Assembly (NCBI RefSeq): GCF_030269765.1 | Contig: NZ_BSTX01000006.1 | Coordinates: 1 to 64,000, forward strand | Origin: Actinorhabdospora filicis | GTDB lineage: Bacteria; Actinomycetota; Actinomycetes; Mycobacteriales; Micromonosporaceae | Reading direction: 5' to 3' | Length of the DNA: 64,000 nt | Shown: positions 41,237-51,298 of the stretch, in pieces | Position numbering within the stretch: position 1 is the first letter of the stretch | How the letters are laid out: every line of letters starts with the position of its first letter | Translations under genes and position numbers: made by a program | The notes under the pieces: generated by a model | Databases searched by the model: none | Seen by the model: only the letters and a program-made list of their open reading frames with translations | What the model was told of the DNA's origin: nothing

Positions 41237-43939
41237 TTGCTGGAGGTAGTCCTACTGGGACCCGTCGAGGTCCTGGCGAGCGGGACCGGCGTGCCGTTGG
41301 CGCCGCTGGAGCGGAACCTGCTCGCCCTGCTGGCTCTCTCCCCGGGGACGGTGCTGTCCACCGAGCGGATCATCGACGGATTGTGGGGCGAACGGCCCCC
41401 GGCCGCCCCGCGCTCCCGGGTACAGGGGCTGGTGTCGACCCTGCGCCGCAAACTGGGCGACGTCCTGATCACCCGCCATCCGGGGTATCTGCTCGACCTG
41501 CCGGACGGCGCCGCCGACCTCGCGCGCTGCGAAGACCTCGCCGCACGGGCCGGACGCGCCGAGAACCCCGCCGAGGCCGCCGACTGGCTGCGCCGCGCGC
41601 TGGGCCTGTGGCGCGGCGAGCCCTTAGACGGCATCTCGGCCCCGGGGGTCGACGCCGACCGGGTCCGCCTCGCCGAGTTGCGCGCGGGACTGATGGAGGA
41701 CCGTTTCGACGCCGAGCTCGCCCTGGCCCGGCACAAGGAGATCGTCGGCGAGCTGCTCACCGCCGTGGCGGCCCACCCGCTGCGCGAACGCCTCGCCGGG
41801 CAGCTCATGACCGCCCTCTACCGAAGCAACCGGCAGGCGGACGCCCTGCGCGCCTATCAGGCGCTGCGCGAGCGCCTCGCCGACGAACTCGGCGGCGAGC
41901 CCTGCGCCGACCTGCGCGAACTGCACACCATGATCCTGCGCGGCGAGCAGCGGCCCCGGCGCGAGCCCTCCCCGGCCACCCGGCCCGCCCCGGAGGTCTC
42001 GCGCGATGAGCCGCGACCGGCGCAGATGCCGGCCAGCTCCGGCCACTTCACCGGCCGCGAGGCCGAGCTCGACGCGCTGACCGCCGCGCTGCCCGGCGAC
42101 GGCGACGAACCGCGCGTCCTGGTGGTCTGCGGCGCCGGTGGCATCGGCAAGACCGCGCTGGTGGTGCGCTGGGCGCACGCGGTGGCCGACCGCTTCCCCG
42201 ACGGCCAGATCTACGTGGAGCTGCGCGGCGCCGCCGATCCGCTGTCGCCGGGCGCGGCGCTCGGCTCGGTCCTGCTCGCCCTGGGCGTGGCCGCCGAGCA
42301 GCTCCCGGTGAGCGTGGACGAGCGGGCCGCGCTGTACCGGACGCTCACGCACGGCCGCCGCGTCCTCGTCGTCGCCGACGGCGCCTCCGGCGCCGGGCAG
42401 ATCCTGCCGCTGGTGCCGCCGACGCCCGGCAGCGTCGTCGTCGCCACCGGCCGCAACCGGCTCGCCGCGCTCGCCGCGCATCACGCCGTGCGGACCCTGG
42501 CGCTGGACCCGCTCGGCGAGGACGCGGCCGGGCACCTGCTGCGCGCCATCGTCGGCGCCGACCGGCTGCGCGGGCCCGGCGCCGCCGAGATCGTCGAACT
42601 GTGCGGCGGGTGGCCCCTGGCGCTGCGGCTGGCGGGGGCGACGCTGGCCGCGCGGCGGCTGCAGTCGCTGCCGTCCTTCGCCGAGGAGCTGCGCGAACGC
42701 GTCGACGTCCTGTCGGTCGCCGACGATCCCCGCACGGTGCGCGGCGCGCTCGCCGAGACCCACGACGAGCTGGATCCCGCCGCCGCGCGCCTGTTCGCGC
42801 AACTCGGTCTGCTGCCCGGTGCCACGGCGAGTCTCGCGCTGGCCGCGGCGGCCTCGGGCACCTCGGTGTTGCGCGCGCGGCGGCTGCTGGACGAGCTGCT
42901 GGCGGCCAACCTCGTCGTGGAGACCGGCCCGGACCGCTACTGGCTGCACGAGATGGTGCGCCGGCACGCGCGCCGCTGCGGCCGCCGCCTGCCGGACCGG
43001 GCGGTGGTCGAGGAGCGGGTGTCCCGCTGGTACCTGGCGGTCTTCGACGCGCTGGCGCGCGAGGCCGAGCCGTTGCGCGAGTGGCCGTCGGTGGCCGGGC
43101 ACGCCGAGTGGTCGCCGTTCGCCGACGCCGCCTCGGCCGCGCGGTTCGTGCGCGCCGAGAGCGGCAACCTCGCCGCCGTGATCGCCTGGGCCGCCGACCG
43201 GGACCTGCGCACCGCGTGGCGGCTGGTCTCGCTCACCCACACCGCGGGCGCCGATCTCGACCCGGAGACCGCCGAACTGGGCCTGACCGCCGCCCGGCAG
43301 CTGGACGACCGCCGCGCCGTCGGCGAGGCCCACGCCCGGCTGGGCCTGGTCCTGCTCGGCGATCCGGCGCGGCTCGACGGGGCCGAGGGGCATCTCGCGC
43401 TGGCCGCCGAGCTGCTGGACGCCGGGCACGGCCGCCTGCCGTCGGCGGCCTCTTTCGCCCTCGGCCTGGTGCGGGCCCGCCAGTCGCGCCAGGCCGAGGC
43501 GCGGGAGGCCGTGGAGAGCGCGCTGCGTTACCTCGACCCGGGACGCGAGCCGATCGCCTACGCCATCGCCCTCCTCGGCTACGCGCAGGTGCTGGTGCGG
43601 GCCGGTGCCCTGGACCGGGGCCACGAGCGCTTCGCGCAGGCGGTGATCCTGTGCCAGGCCGCGATCGGCTCGCAGGGCGACCGCTTCGGGCGCTTCGACC
43701 GCGGCTGGGTCTACCTCGACCAGCAGCTGGCCGACGAGTACCTGGACCACCTGGACCGCTCGCTGGACGTGCCGCGCGTGACGCCCGCCGACCGGGCGCT
43801 GTCGCGCGCGCTGATCGCGGTGAGCCGGGCCCTGCGGGTCCGCGAGGCCGCCGCGGGCGTGGCGATCCCCGCGCAGCGCAGGCGCGACATGGTCCCGCCC
43901 CGCCTGGACCTGGACGCGGCGGAAACGTACCCGATCTGA
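41237..43939 (+). CDS. SARP-family regulator (AfsR/SARP with BTAD and NB-ARC)
   Basis: 900 aa from a TTG preceded by GAGG; ATG at 41183 is an alternative. Domains in order: OmpR-type winged helix (residues 1-95, LLGPVEVLA), bacterial transcriptional activation domain (about 95-245), NB-ARC ATPase with Walker A GAGGIGKT (about 300-307), then a helical C-terminal sensor region. SARPs bind direct repeats and switch on secondary-metabolite genes. Neighbouring genes are nitrate assimilation, and the biosynthetic cluster at 52.7-64 kb is a possible target. Confidence 0.9.
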   Translation: MLEVVLLGPVEVLASGTGVPLAPLERNLLALLALSPGTVLSTERIIDGLWGERPPAAPRSRVQGLVSTLRRKLGDVLITRHPGYLLDLPDGAADLARCEDLAARAGRAENPAEAADWLRRALGLWRGEPLDGISAPGVDADRVRLAELRAGLMEDRFDAELALARHKEIVGELLTAVAAHPLRERLAGQLMTALYRSNRQADALRAYQALRERLADELGGEPCADLRELHTMILRGEQRPRREPSPATRPAPEVSRDEPRPAQMPASSGHFTGREAELDALTAALPGDGDEPRVLVVCGAGGIGKTALVVRWAHAVADRFPDGQIYVELRGAADPLSPGAALGSVLLALGVAAEQLPVSVDERAALYRTLTHGRRVLVVADGASGAGQILPLVPPTPGSVVVATGRNRLAALAAHHAVRTLALDPLGEDAAGHLLRAIVGADRLRGPGAAEIVELCGGWPLALRLAGATLAARRLQSLPSFAEELRERVDVLSVADDPRTVRGALAETHDELDPAAARLFAQLGLLPGATASLALAAAASGTSVLRARRLLDELLAANLVVETGPDRYWLHEMVRRHARRCGRRLPDRAVVEERVSRWYLAVFDALAREAEPLREWPSVAGHAEWSPFADAASAARFVRAESGNLAAVIAWAADRDLRTAWRLVSLTHTAGADLDPETAELGLTAARQLDDRRAVGEAHARLGLVLLGDPARLDGAEGHLALAAELLDAGHGRLPSAASFALGLVRARQSRQAEAREAVESALRYLDPGREPIAYAIALLGYAQVLVRAGALDRGHERFAQAVILCQAAIGSQGDRFGRFDRGWVYLDQQLADEYLDHLDRSLDVPRVTPADRALSRALIAVSRALRVREAAAGVAIPAQRRRDMVPPRLDLDAAETYPI

Positions 43940-43947
43940 AGCGGATC

Positions 43948-43989
43948 TGTGGGGCCGGCTGACACGCTCGCCGGACAGCCGGCCCCACA
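43948..43989 (+). terminator. Hairpin between SARP and paaI-like genes
   Basis: Perfect 13-bp arms TGTGGGGCCGGCT and AGCCGGCCCCACA with a 16-nt loop, directly before the GGAGG ribosome site of the next gene. It may end the SARP transcript or act as a leader attenuator for the nitrate operon. Confidence 0.65.
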
Positions 43990-43998
43990 GGAGGATCG

Positions 43999-44427
43999 AT
44001 GCCCCGCTCCAGCGCCGAGGCGACGCCCGCGAAGGAGATGCACGCCCGGGACCTGACCTGCCGGTCCCTCGGCATCGCCCTCGACGAGGCCGCGCCGGGA
44101 CGGGCGGTGGTCTCCATGACCGCCACCGCCGACATGGTCAACGGCCACGGCATAGTCCACGGTGGATACCTGTTCCTGCTGGCCGACGCCGCCTTCGCCT
44201 TCGCCTGCAACTCCTACGGCCCGGTCACCGTGGCGCAGTCGGCGCAGGTGATGTTCCTGCGGCACGCCGAGCCGGGCGACACGCTGGTCGCCGAGGCGCG
44301 CGAGCGGTCCCGGATCGGCCGCGCCGGGCTCTACGACGTGACGGTGACCCGCGACGGCGAGGCGATCGCGGAGTTCCGGGGCGCCAGCGTGACCCTCGCC
44401 GGGAACCCCTTCGCCGGGCTGACCTGA
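43999..44427 (+). CDS. PaaI-type hotdog-fold thioesterase
   Basis: 142 aa. The hotdog signature GHGIVHGGYLFLLADAAFAF is at about residues 48-68; N-terminal region and length fit hydroxyphenylacetyl-CoA thioesterase PaaI, though no phenylacetate genes are near. It hydrolyses acyl-CoA esters. Strong AGGAGG ribosome site. It ends one base before nasA starts, so it is cotranscribed with nitrate genes, an unusual pairing. Confidence 0.88.
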   Translation: MPRSSAEATPAKEMHARDLTCRSLGIALDEAAPGRAVVSMTATADMVNGHGIVHGGYLFLLADAAFAFACNSYGPVTVAQSAQVMFLRHAEPGDTLVAEARERSRIGRAGLYDVTVTRDGEAIAEFRGASVTLAGNPFAGLT

Positions 44428-44428
44428 C

Positions 44429-46456
44429 ATGGGCGTGCCCACGCACTGCCCGTACTGCGCGCTCCAGTGCGGGATGTCGCTGGAGCCGGGACCGGCGGTG
44501 GCCGCGCGGTCCTTCCCGGTCAACGAGGGTGCGCTGTGCCGGAAGGGCTGGTCGGCGACGGCGCTGCTGGACCACCCCGAGCGTCTGCGTACGCCCACTG
44601 TGGACGGTCGCGCGTCCACCTGGGACGAGGCGCTGGACGCGGTGGCCGCGCGGCTGCTGGCGATCCGCGCCGAGCACGGGCCCGACGCGGTCGCCGTCTT
44701 CGGCGGCGGCGGGCTCACCAACGAGAAGGCCTACCTGCTCGGCAAGTTCGCCCGGGTGGCCCTGGGCACCGCCCAGATCGACTACAACGGCAGGTTCTGC
44801 ATGTCCTCGGCGGCCGCCGCCGGGCTGCGCGCCTTCGGCGTCGACCGGGGACTGCCGTTCCCCGTCACCGACCTGGCCGCCGCCGACGCGGTGATGCTGG
44901 TCGGCGCCAACGTCGCCGAGACCATGCCGCCGCTGGTGCGGCACCTGCGCCGGGCCCGCGACCGGGGCGGGCTGATCACCGTCGACCCCCGCGACTCGGC
45001 CACCGCTGAGCTGGCCGCGCTGCGCCTGCGTCCCCGCCCCGGCACCGATCTGGCCCTGGCACTGGGGATGCTGCACATCGCCGTCGCCGAAGGCCACGCC
45101 GACAAGTCCTATCTGGACGCCCGCACCACCGGCTTCGCCGAGGTGTGGCGGGTGGCGGCCGGGTGGTGGCCCGAGCGCGCCGAGGCGGTCACCGGCGTGG
45201 CCGCCGCCGACCTGCGCGCCGCCGTGGAGATCCTCGCCGGCGCCGAGCGCGCCTACCTGCTCACCGGGCGCGGCACCGAGCAGCACGCCACCGGCGTCGA
45301 CCAGGTCACCGGCTGGATCAACCTGGCCCTGTCCCTGGGCCTGCCCGGCCGCGAGGGCTCCGGCTACGGCTGCCTCACCGGCCAGGGCAATGGGCAAGGG
45401 GGCCGCGAGCACGGGCAGAAGGCCGATCAGCTGCCCGGCTACCGCTCCATCACCGACCCGGCCGCGCGCGCCCACGTCGCGGGCGTCTGGGGCGTCCCGG
45501 CGGAGTCGCTGCCCGGCCCGGGCCGCTCCGCCTTCGAGCTGCTGGACGCCCTCGGCGAGCCCGGCGGGCCGCGCGCCCTCATCGTCTTCGGCAGCAACCC
45601 GGCGGTCTCGGCCCCCGACAGCGCCAGGATCCACCGTCGGCTGTCCGCGCTGGACCTGCTGGTGGTCGCCGACCTGGTGCCCTCCGAGACCGCGCGGCTG
45701 GCGCACGTCGTCCTGCCGGTGCCGCAGTGGGCCGAGGAGGACGGCACCATGACCAACCTCGAAGGACGCGTCCTGCTGCGCCGCCGCGCCTACCCCGCGC
45801 CGCCGGGGACCATGGGCGACCTGCGGATCCTGCGCGAGCTCGCCGTCCGGCTCGGGCAGCCCGCCGAGCGCTTCCCCGACGAGCCGGAGGAGGTCTTCGC
45901 CGAGCTGCGCCGCGCCTCGGCGGGCGGCCTCGCCGACTACTCCGGGGTGACCTACGAGCGGCTGCGCGCGGGCGAGGCCCTGCACTGGCCCTGCCCGGAC
46001 GCCGCTCACCCCGGCACGCCCCGGCTGTTCCTGGACGGCTTCGCCCATCCCGGCGGGCGCGCCCGCATGCGCCCGGCCGAGCACACCGGACCCGCCGAGG
46101 CGCTCACCCCGGACCGTCCACTGTGGCTGACCACCGGCCGCGTCCTGGCCCAGTACCAGTCCGGCGCGCAGACCCGCCGCGTCCCCGAGCTGGCCACCGA
46201 GATGCGCGTCGAGGTCCACCCCGACACCGCCGCCCGCGCCGGGCTCGCCGACGGCGACCTGGCCCGGGTGGTCTCGGCGCGCGGGGCCTTCACCGCCCGC
46301 GTCCACTGCACCACCGGCATCCGCGCCGACACCCTCTTCGCGCCCTTCCACTTCCCCGGGGAGCAGCGCGCCAACCTGGCCACCCACCCCGCGCTGGACC
46401 CGGTGAGCCGGATGCCGGAGTTCAAGGTCGCCGCCGTCCGCCTGGAACGGCCATGA
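44429..46456 (+). CDS. nasA: Assimilatory nitrate reductase catalytic subunit
   Basis: 675 aa molybdopterin (DMSO-reductase family) enzyme. An N-terminal [4Fe-4S] site uses C7, C10, C14 and C37. The GRFCMSSAAAA segment (about residue 120) carries the likely Mo ligand Cys of NasA. It reduces nitrate to nitrite in the cytoplasm for nitrogen assimilation. It overlaps the flavoprotein gene by 4 bp. The C-terminal [2Fe-2S] domain of some NasA proteins is not part of this polypeptide but occurs on the next. Confidence 0.9.
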   Translation: MGVPTHCPYCALQCGMSLEPGPAVAARSFPVNEGALCRKGWSATALLDHPERLRTPTVDGRASTWDEALDAVAARLLAIRAEHGPDAVAVFGGGGLTNEKAYLLGKFARVALGTAQIDYNGRFCMSSAAAAGLRAFGVDRGLPFPVTDLAAADAVMLVGANVAETMPPLVRHLRRARDRGGLITVDPRDSATAELAALRLRPRPGTDLALALGMLHIAVAEGHADKSYLDARTTGFAEVWRVAAGWWPERAEAVTGVAAADLRAAVEILAGAERAYLLTGRGTEQHATGVDQVTGWINLALSLGLPGREGSGYGCLTGQGNGQGGREHGQKADQLPGYRSITDPAARAHVAGVWGVPAESLPGPGRSAFELLDALGEPGGPRALIVFGSNPAVSAPDSARIHRRLSALDLLVVADLVPSETARLAHVVLPVPQWAEEDGTMTNLEGRVLLRRRAYPAPPGTMGDLRILRELAVRLGQPAERFPDEPEEVFAELRRASAGGLADYSGVTYERLRAGEALHWPCPDAAHPGTPRLFLDGFAHPGGRARMRPAEHTGPAEALTPDRPLWLTTGRVLAQYQSGAQTRRVPELATEMRVEVHPDTAARAGLADGDLARVVSARGAFTARVHCTTGIRADTLFAPFHFPGEQRANLATHPALDPVSRMPEFKVAAVRLERP

Positions 46457-47754
46457 GGATCGTCATCGCCGGATACGGCATGGCCGCCGCCCGCCTCGCC
46501 GAACGCCTCGGCGGGCACGACGTCACGGTCGTGGGGGAGGAGCCCCGGCCCGCCTACAACCGGCTCCTGCTGGCCAAGGTGCTCACCGGGACCCTGACCG
46601 CCGACGACGTCGCCCTCACCGGCGGCGGCACCGCCCGGCTCGGCGTCGCGGTGTCCGATGTGGACCCGCGGGCGCGGCGGGTGACCCTCGCCGACGGGAC
46701 GGGCCTGCCCTACGACGTCCTCGTCCTGGCCACCGGCGCGCGGCCGTGGACGCCACCGGTGGAGAACCTCGACGCGCGCGTCCTGCGCACCCTCGACGAC
46801 CACCTCGCGCTGGCCGCCGAGGTCCGGCCCGGCACGGAGATCGCCGTGCTCGGCGGCGGCGTCCTCGGGCTGGAGACCGCGCTCGCGCTGGCCTCGATGC
46901 GGGCGCGCGTCACCGTCGTCCAGCCCGCCGGGCGGCTCCTGGAGCGCGTCCTGGACGACACCGCCTCGGCGGTGCTGGAACGGCAGTGCCGCCACCACGG
47001 GGTGAGCGTCCTGGCCGGGGCCACCGCCGTGCGCCACGAACCCGGCGAGGGCCTCAAACTCGACGACGGGACCTTCCTGCCCGCCGCGATCGTCATCGCC
47101 GCCACCGGCGTGCGGCCCCGCACCGAACTGGCCGAACGCGCCGGGCTCGCCGTCGACGGCGGCGTGATCGTGGACGACGGGCTGCGCACGAGCGACCCGC
47201 GCGTGTACGCGATCGGCGACTGCGTCCGCGGCGCGCCGGGCCTGGTCGCGCACGCCTGGCGGCAGGCCGACGTGCTCGCCGAGCGGCTCACCGGCGGCGA
47301 GCGCCGCGACGTCCCCGAGCCGCCGGTCACGCGGCTGCGCGCGTCCGGCGTCGACCTCACCGCCTTCGGCCGCCTCGACCCCGACGCCCTGCGCTTCAGC
47401 GACCCGGCGGGCGGGCGCTACGGCGCGCTGTCCATCGTGGACGGCCGGGTCGGCGGCGCGGTCCTGCTCGGCCTGCCCGACGCCGCCGCGCACCTGGCCG
47501 ACCTGCACGCCACCGGCGCGCCCGCGCCCGCCGACCGGCTCGCCCTGCTCTTCGGCCGCGCGCTGCCCGCCGGCGCGGCCCCGGCGGGCGGGCTCGTGTG
47601 CCGCTGCGCCGGTGTGACCCGGGCGTTCCTTGTGGACGCCTGGCGCGCGGGCGCCCCCGACCCGGCCGCCGCCACGCGCGCCGGAACCGGTTGCGGTGAC
47701 TGCCGCGACCGGATCGCCGACCTGATCGCCCGGCTCGAAGGAGAGAGCGCATGA
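46453..47754 (+). CDS. FAD/NAD oxidoreductase with C-terminal BFD-like [2Fe-2S] domain
   Basis: 433 aa. Two Rossmann motifs (GYGMAA at residues 7-12; LGGGVLGLE at about 133) mark an FAD-NAD(P) reductase of the NirB/NasB type. The C-terminus holds V-C-R-C-A-G-V-T-R and G-T-G-C-G-D-C, the four Cys of a bacterioferritin-associated ferredoxin-like [2Fe-2S] domain. It should pass electrons from NAD(P)H to NasA. Overlaps with both neighbours are 4 bp. Confidence 0.9.
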   Translation: MRIVIAGYGMAAARLAERLGGHDVTVVGEEPRPAYNRLLLAKVLTGTLTADDVALTGGGTARLGVAVSDVDPRARRVTLADGTGLPYDVLVLATGARPWTPPVENLDARVLRTLDDHLALAAEVRPGTEIAVLGGGVLGLETALALASMRARVTVVQPAGRLLERVLDDTASAVLERQCRHHGVSVLAGATAVRHEPGEGLKLDDGTFLPAAIVIAATGVRPRTELAERAGLAVDGGVIVDDGLRTSDPRVYAIGDCVRGAPGLVAHAWRQADVLAERLTGGERRDVPEPPVTRLRASGVDLTAFGRLDPDALRFSDPAGGRYGALSIVDGRVGGAVLLGLPDAAAHLADLHATGAPAPADRLALLFGRALPAGAAPAGGLVCRCAGVTRAFLVDAWRAGAPDPAAATRAGTGCGDCRDRIADLIARLEGESA

Positions 47755-49073
47755 ACCGCACCATCCGGCACTGGGATCCGGAGAACCCCGATTTCTGGCG
47801 CGACACCGGACGCCGGGTCGCCTCGCGGAACCTGGCCTACTCCATCTTCGTGGAGCACCTGGGCTTCACCGTGTGGCTGCTGTGGAGCATGGTGGTGCTC
47901 TACCTCCCGAAGGCCGGTTTCGACCTGTCCGTCGACCAGCTGTTCTGGCTGGTGGCGGTGCCGAACCTGTGCGGGGCGGCCATGCGCCTGCCCTACACCT
48001 TCGCGGTGGCCCGCTTCGGCGGCCGCGACTGGACGGTGGCCAGCGCGTTGCTGCTGCTGATCCCCACCGGGCTGCTCGCCTGGTGCGTCACCGATCCCAC
48101 CACGCCCTACTGGCTGCTGCTGCTCGCGGCGGCCACGGCCGGGCTCGGCGGCGGCAACTTCGCCTCGTCCATGGCCAACATCTCCTACTTCTACCCCGAG
48201 CGGCTCAAGGGCTCCGCCCTCGGCGTCAACGCGGCCGGCGGGAACCTCGGCGTGGCCGTCGTCCAGCTCGTCGTGCCGCTGCTGGCGGGTCTCGCCGCGG
48301 TGCTGACCGGGCTGTTCTGGATGCCGCTGATCGTGCTGGCGGCCGTGCTGGCCCTGGTCGGCATGGACAACCTCGCCGAGGTCAAGACCGACTTCGCCTC
48401 GCAGGGGCGGGCCTTCAAGCGGATGCACACCTGGGTGATGTCCTTCCTCTACATCGGCACCTTCGGCTCCTTCATCGGCTTCTCGGCGGCCTTCCCGCTG
48501 GTCATCAACCGCGCCTTTCCCGAGTCGAAGGCGAGCTACTTCGCGTTCCTCGGCGCCCTCGTCGGCTCGCTGGCGCGGCCCGCCGGCGGCTGGCTCGCCG
48601 ACCGGGTCGGCGGCGCGCGCGTGACCGGCTGGTCCTTCGCGGTGATGGCCGCCGGTGTCGCCGGAGCGCTGTTCGGGCTGGGCGCGCACAGCTTCCCGCT
48701 GTTCCTGGGCTCGTTCCTGCTGCTGTTCATCGCCAGCGGCGCCGGGAACGGCTCGACCTACCGGATGATCCCGGCGATCTTCGCCGCCCGCGCCCGCGAC
48801 GCCATCGACACCGGGACGGCCCCCGCCACCGCGCTGGTCACCGCCAAGCGCGAGGCCGCCGCCGCGATCGGCATCGCCTCGTCCATCGGAGCCTTCGGCG
48901 GGTTCCTCATCCCGCGCGGCTTCGCCGGATCGCTGGCCGCGACCGGCGGCATCGAGCTGGCGATGTACGTGTTCCTGGGCGGGTACGCCGTCTTCGCGGT
49001 GGTCAACTGGTGGTTCTACCTGCGCCGCCGGGTGCTGGCCACGGTCGGCAGCCTGGCGACCAGCGGGGTCTGA
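47751..49073 (+). CDS. narK: Nitrate/nitrite MFS transporter
   Basis: 440 aa, 12 transmembrane segments. The nitrate signature GGGNFASSMANISYFYPERLKG (helix 5, in part) and a second GGGNG-like segment in helix 11 (SGAGNGSTYRM) mark a NarK/NasA porter. It imports nitrate for NasA. Its TGA is followed by a hairpin at 49079. Confidence 0.92.
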   Translation: MNRTIRHWDPENPDFWRDTGRRVASRNLAYSIFVEHLGFTVWLLWSMVVLYLPKAGFDLSVDQLFWLVAVPNLCGAAMRLPYTFAVARFGGRDWTVASALLLLIPTGLLAWCVTDPTTPYWLLLLAAATAGLGGGNFASSMANISYFYPERLKGSALGVNAAGGNLGVAVVQLVVPLLAGLAAVLTGLFWMPLIVLAAVLALVGMDNLAEVKTDFASQGRAFKRMHTWVMSFLYIGTFGSFIGFSAAFPLVINRAFPESKASYFAFLGALVGSLARPAGGWLADRVGGARVTGWSFAVMAAGVAGALFGLGAHSFPLFLGSFLLLFIASGAGNGSTYRMIPAIFAARARDAIDTGTAPATALVTAKREAAAAIGIASSIGAFGGFLIPRGFAGSLAATGGIELAMYVFLGGYAVFAVVNWWFYLRRRVLATVGSLATSGV

Positions 49074-49078
49074 AGCGG

Positions 49079-49105
49079 CGGGCGTCCCGGCCTCCGGGAC
49101 GCCCG
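49079..49105 (+). terminator. Terminator of the nitrate operon
   Basis: Arms CGGGCGTCCCGG and CCGGGACGCCCG around a 3-nt loop, beginning 6 bp after the narK stop. Confidence 0.85.
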
Positions 49106-49204
49106 TTCACCGCCATATGAGGATCACGTCCGCGTACGTGTGCATAAAGGGTGATTCGCGCTAGCCTCGCCCGAAACATCCCCTCGGTGGACGCGGGTGA
49201 GCGC

Positions 49205-51111
49205 ATGCGGGACATCCAGCGAGCCGAACACGAGCCCCAGCCCGCCGCGAGCCACCACGCCGAGGTCGTCCCCGTGGCGCACGGGCTCCTGCGCCTCCAG
49301 CGCGCCGCCGGGAACGCCGCCGTGGCGGCCCTCATGGGCGGCGGACGGCGGCCGCGCCCGGTGCTGGCGCAGCGGCTCGTCGCGCAGGTCGGCCTCGACG
49401 CCGCGCACGACAAGATCGAGACGCTCAATGTGATCGGCCGCCCGCCCAAGACCCACGGCGACTCGATGGGCGACCACACCACCGCCAACATCGCCCAGGT
49501 CACCGCCCTGCGCAAGGCCGTCATCGGCAAGACGCCCGCCGAGGCCCGCGCGGCCGTCCTGACGCTGGTCGCGGCGACCGAGGCGCTGCCCGGGCACGCC
49601 CGCGCGCCGCAACTGCCGCGGGCGGCGGCGGGCGCGCATCCCGAGCACGGCGACCGCTTCGACGCCGCGCGCGCCCGGGGCGCCGCGCTCGCGGCGGAGC
49701 TGGCCGGGGCGGCGGGGGGACGGCTGGTGACCGTCCTGCAGAGCCTGATCACCGCGTTCATGGACTACCGCGAGCTGGTGCCGCTGACGACCCTGAACAT
49801 CGGGCAGATCAGCAAGGCCATCGCGGGCAAGGGCAAGGGCGAGGCCGCCTACCACGCGATGCTCTCCGCCCCGATCGCCACGGCGCCACCGGCGCAGCTC
49901 CAGGAGGGCGTCCTCGGGCTGTGGGACGTGGAGGGGACCGCGCTGTTCGCCACCGAGGCCGACGCCGACGTGGCGTCCTGGGTCGCGCCGGGCGCGGACC
50001 TCGCCGACCGGACCTCGCCGATCATCGCCCAGCACCTGGCGTCCATCGAGACCGCCTACCCCGGCGTGATCGCGCGGGCCTGGGGTGACGTGGCGACCGC
50101 GACGATCGCGCTCAACGCGGCGCTGGCCCCGATCGTGGCGGAGAAGAAGGCGAAGAACGTGGCCTTCTACAACGGGCGCATCGTCGCGCTCTTCGCGCAG
50201 GTGGAGCAGAAGCAGCAGACCGCCGGCGTGGAGACCGGCAGACGGAGGGAGAAGCTGCTCAAGGAGATCGCCACGATCAACGGCGACATCGTCCGGCTCT
50301 CCGGCTTCGTCGTGGCCAACGGCGGAGTCGCCTACGTGAAGGGCGACCCGATCCCACCGCAGGCGCCCAACCCGAACCCGCCCAAGCGCAAGCACGACGC
50401 CATCGACCGCGAGGAGATCGACCGGCCGGGCACCGCCGCGGCCCTCGTCCTGGCCGCCGACGAGACGGTCACCGAGGTCCTGCTGGAGGGCCGCCCGCCC
50501 AACCACCTGCCCGGCACGAGCATGGGCGCGCACAGCACGGCCTGGATCGTCCACCAGGACATCGTGCGGGCCGCGCTGCTGGGCAAGAAGGTCGGCGAGG
50601 CCGTCGACGAGCTGCCCGCCATGGGCCGGCGGATCGACGAGATGGTCACCCGCCTGAAGGTCTTCAAGACCGTGCGCGACCCGGACCGGCCCAAGCTGGA
50701 GCCGCAGATGGACACCCTGGTCACCGCCGCGAAGGCCGCTCCGGCGACCGCGCGTCCGCTCTACGCGCAGGACGGCGTGACCAAGGCGCTGTCCCACGTG
50801 AACATGACCCCCGGGGTCGCCTTCGAGGCCGGTAACACCGACTACCGCAACGAGGCGACGCACCGGGCGGTCCTGCGGACCCACGAGCGGGTGGGCGGCA
50901 CCGATGAGGCCGACCTGCGGAAGTCGATCATGAAGCTGCTCGACATGAACCCGGTGCCCGGCCGGGCCGCCCGGCTGGTGCTGCTGGACTACCACATGAA
51001 GCTGATCGAGTCGGCCTACCCGCGCGGCTACGCCGACTCCAAGTTGGGGGCCAAGGGGTGGACTCCGGCGGGGAGGCTGGCGCTGTGGGTGAAGGCGGCC
51101 GCCGACGACTT
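49205..51111 (+). CDS. LQxxAGN-motif protein with internal duplication; C-terminus apparently lost
   Basis: About 635 aa of credible coding sequence. L-Q-R-A-A-G-N-A-A-V (residues 31-40) is the conserved N-terminal motif of proteins carried by extracellular contractile injection systems and related actinobacterial effectors. A module with GRPPKTHGDSMGDHTTA occurs at about residues 79-95 and again (GRPPNHLPGTSMGAHSTA) at about 429-446, so the protein is duplicated internally. No toxin fold was recognised. At 51112 codon use changes abruptly, with a rare TTA codon, and the frame runs on antisense into the convergent gene to 52498, so the natural end has probably been lost. No injection-system structural genes are in the window. 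ATG at 49205 chosen; GTG at 49151 possible. Confidence 0.65.
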
Positions 51112-51298
51112 AGCGCGGTCAGGGCCTGTCCTGCGGGTCTTTGCGGGGCTGCGACGAGCCGATTTCGCCCCTAGCTGCACCGCTCTCCCGGCCACGTACA
51201 ACACCGGTACGAGGCCGGAAGACCGGCTTGCCATGAACACAGAGCTTCAGAAATGCAGCCGACACCGTCTCGCACCCACAAGACCCACAGGACACACC
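51112..51298. other. Lower-GC scar after the AGN-motif gene
   Basis: 187 bp that differ from both neighbours in composition and codon use, beginning CTTAGCGCGGTCAGGGCC and ending at CTAG at 51300. It may be an insertion-sequence remnant or other mobile scar that replaced the 3' end of the gene. No terminal inverted repeat was confirmed. Confidence 0.45.
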
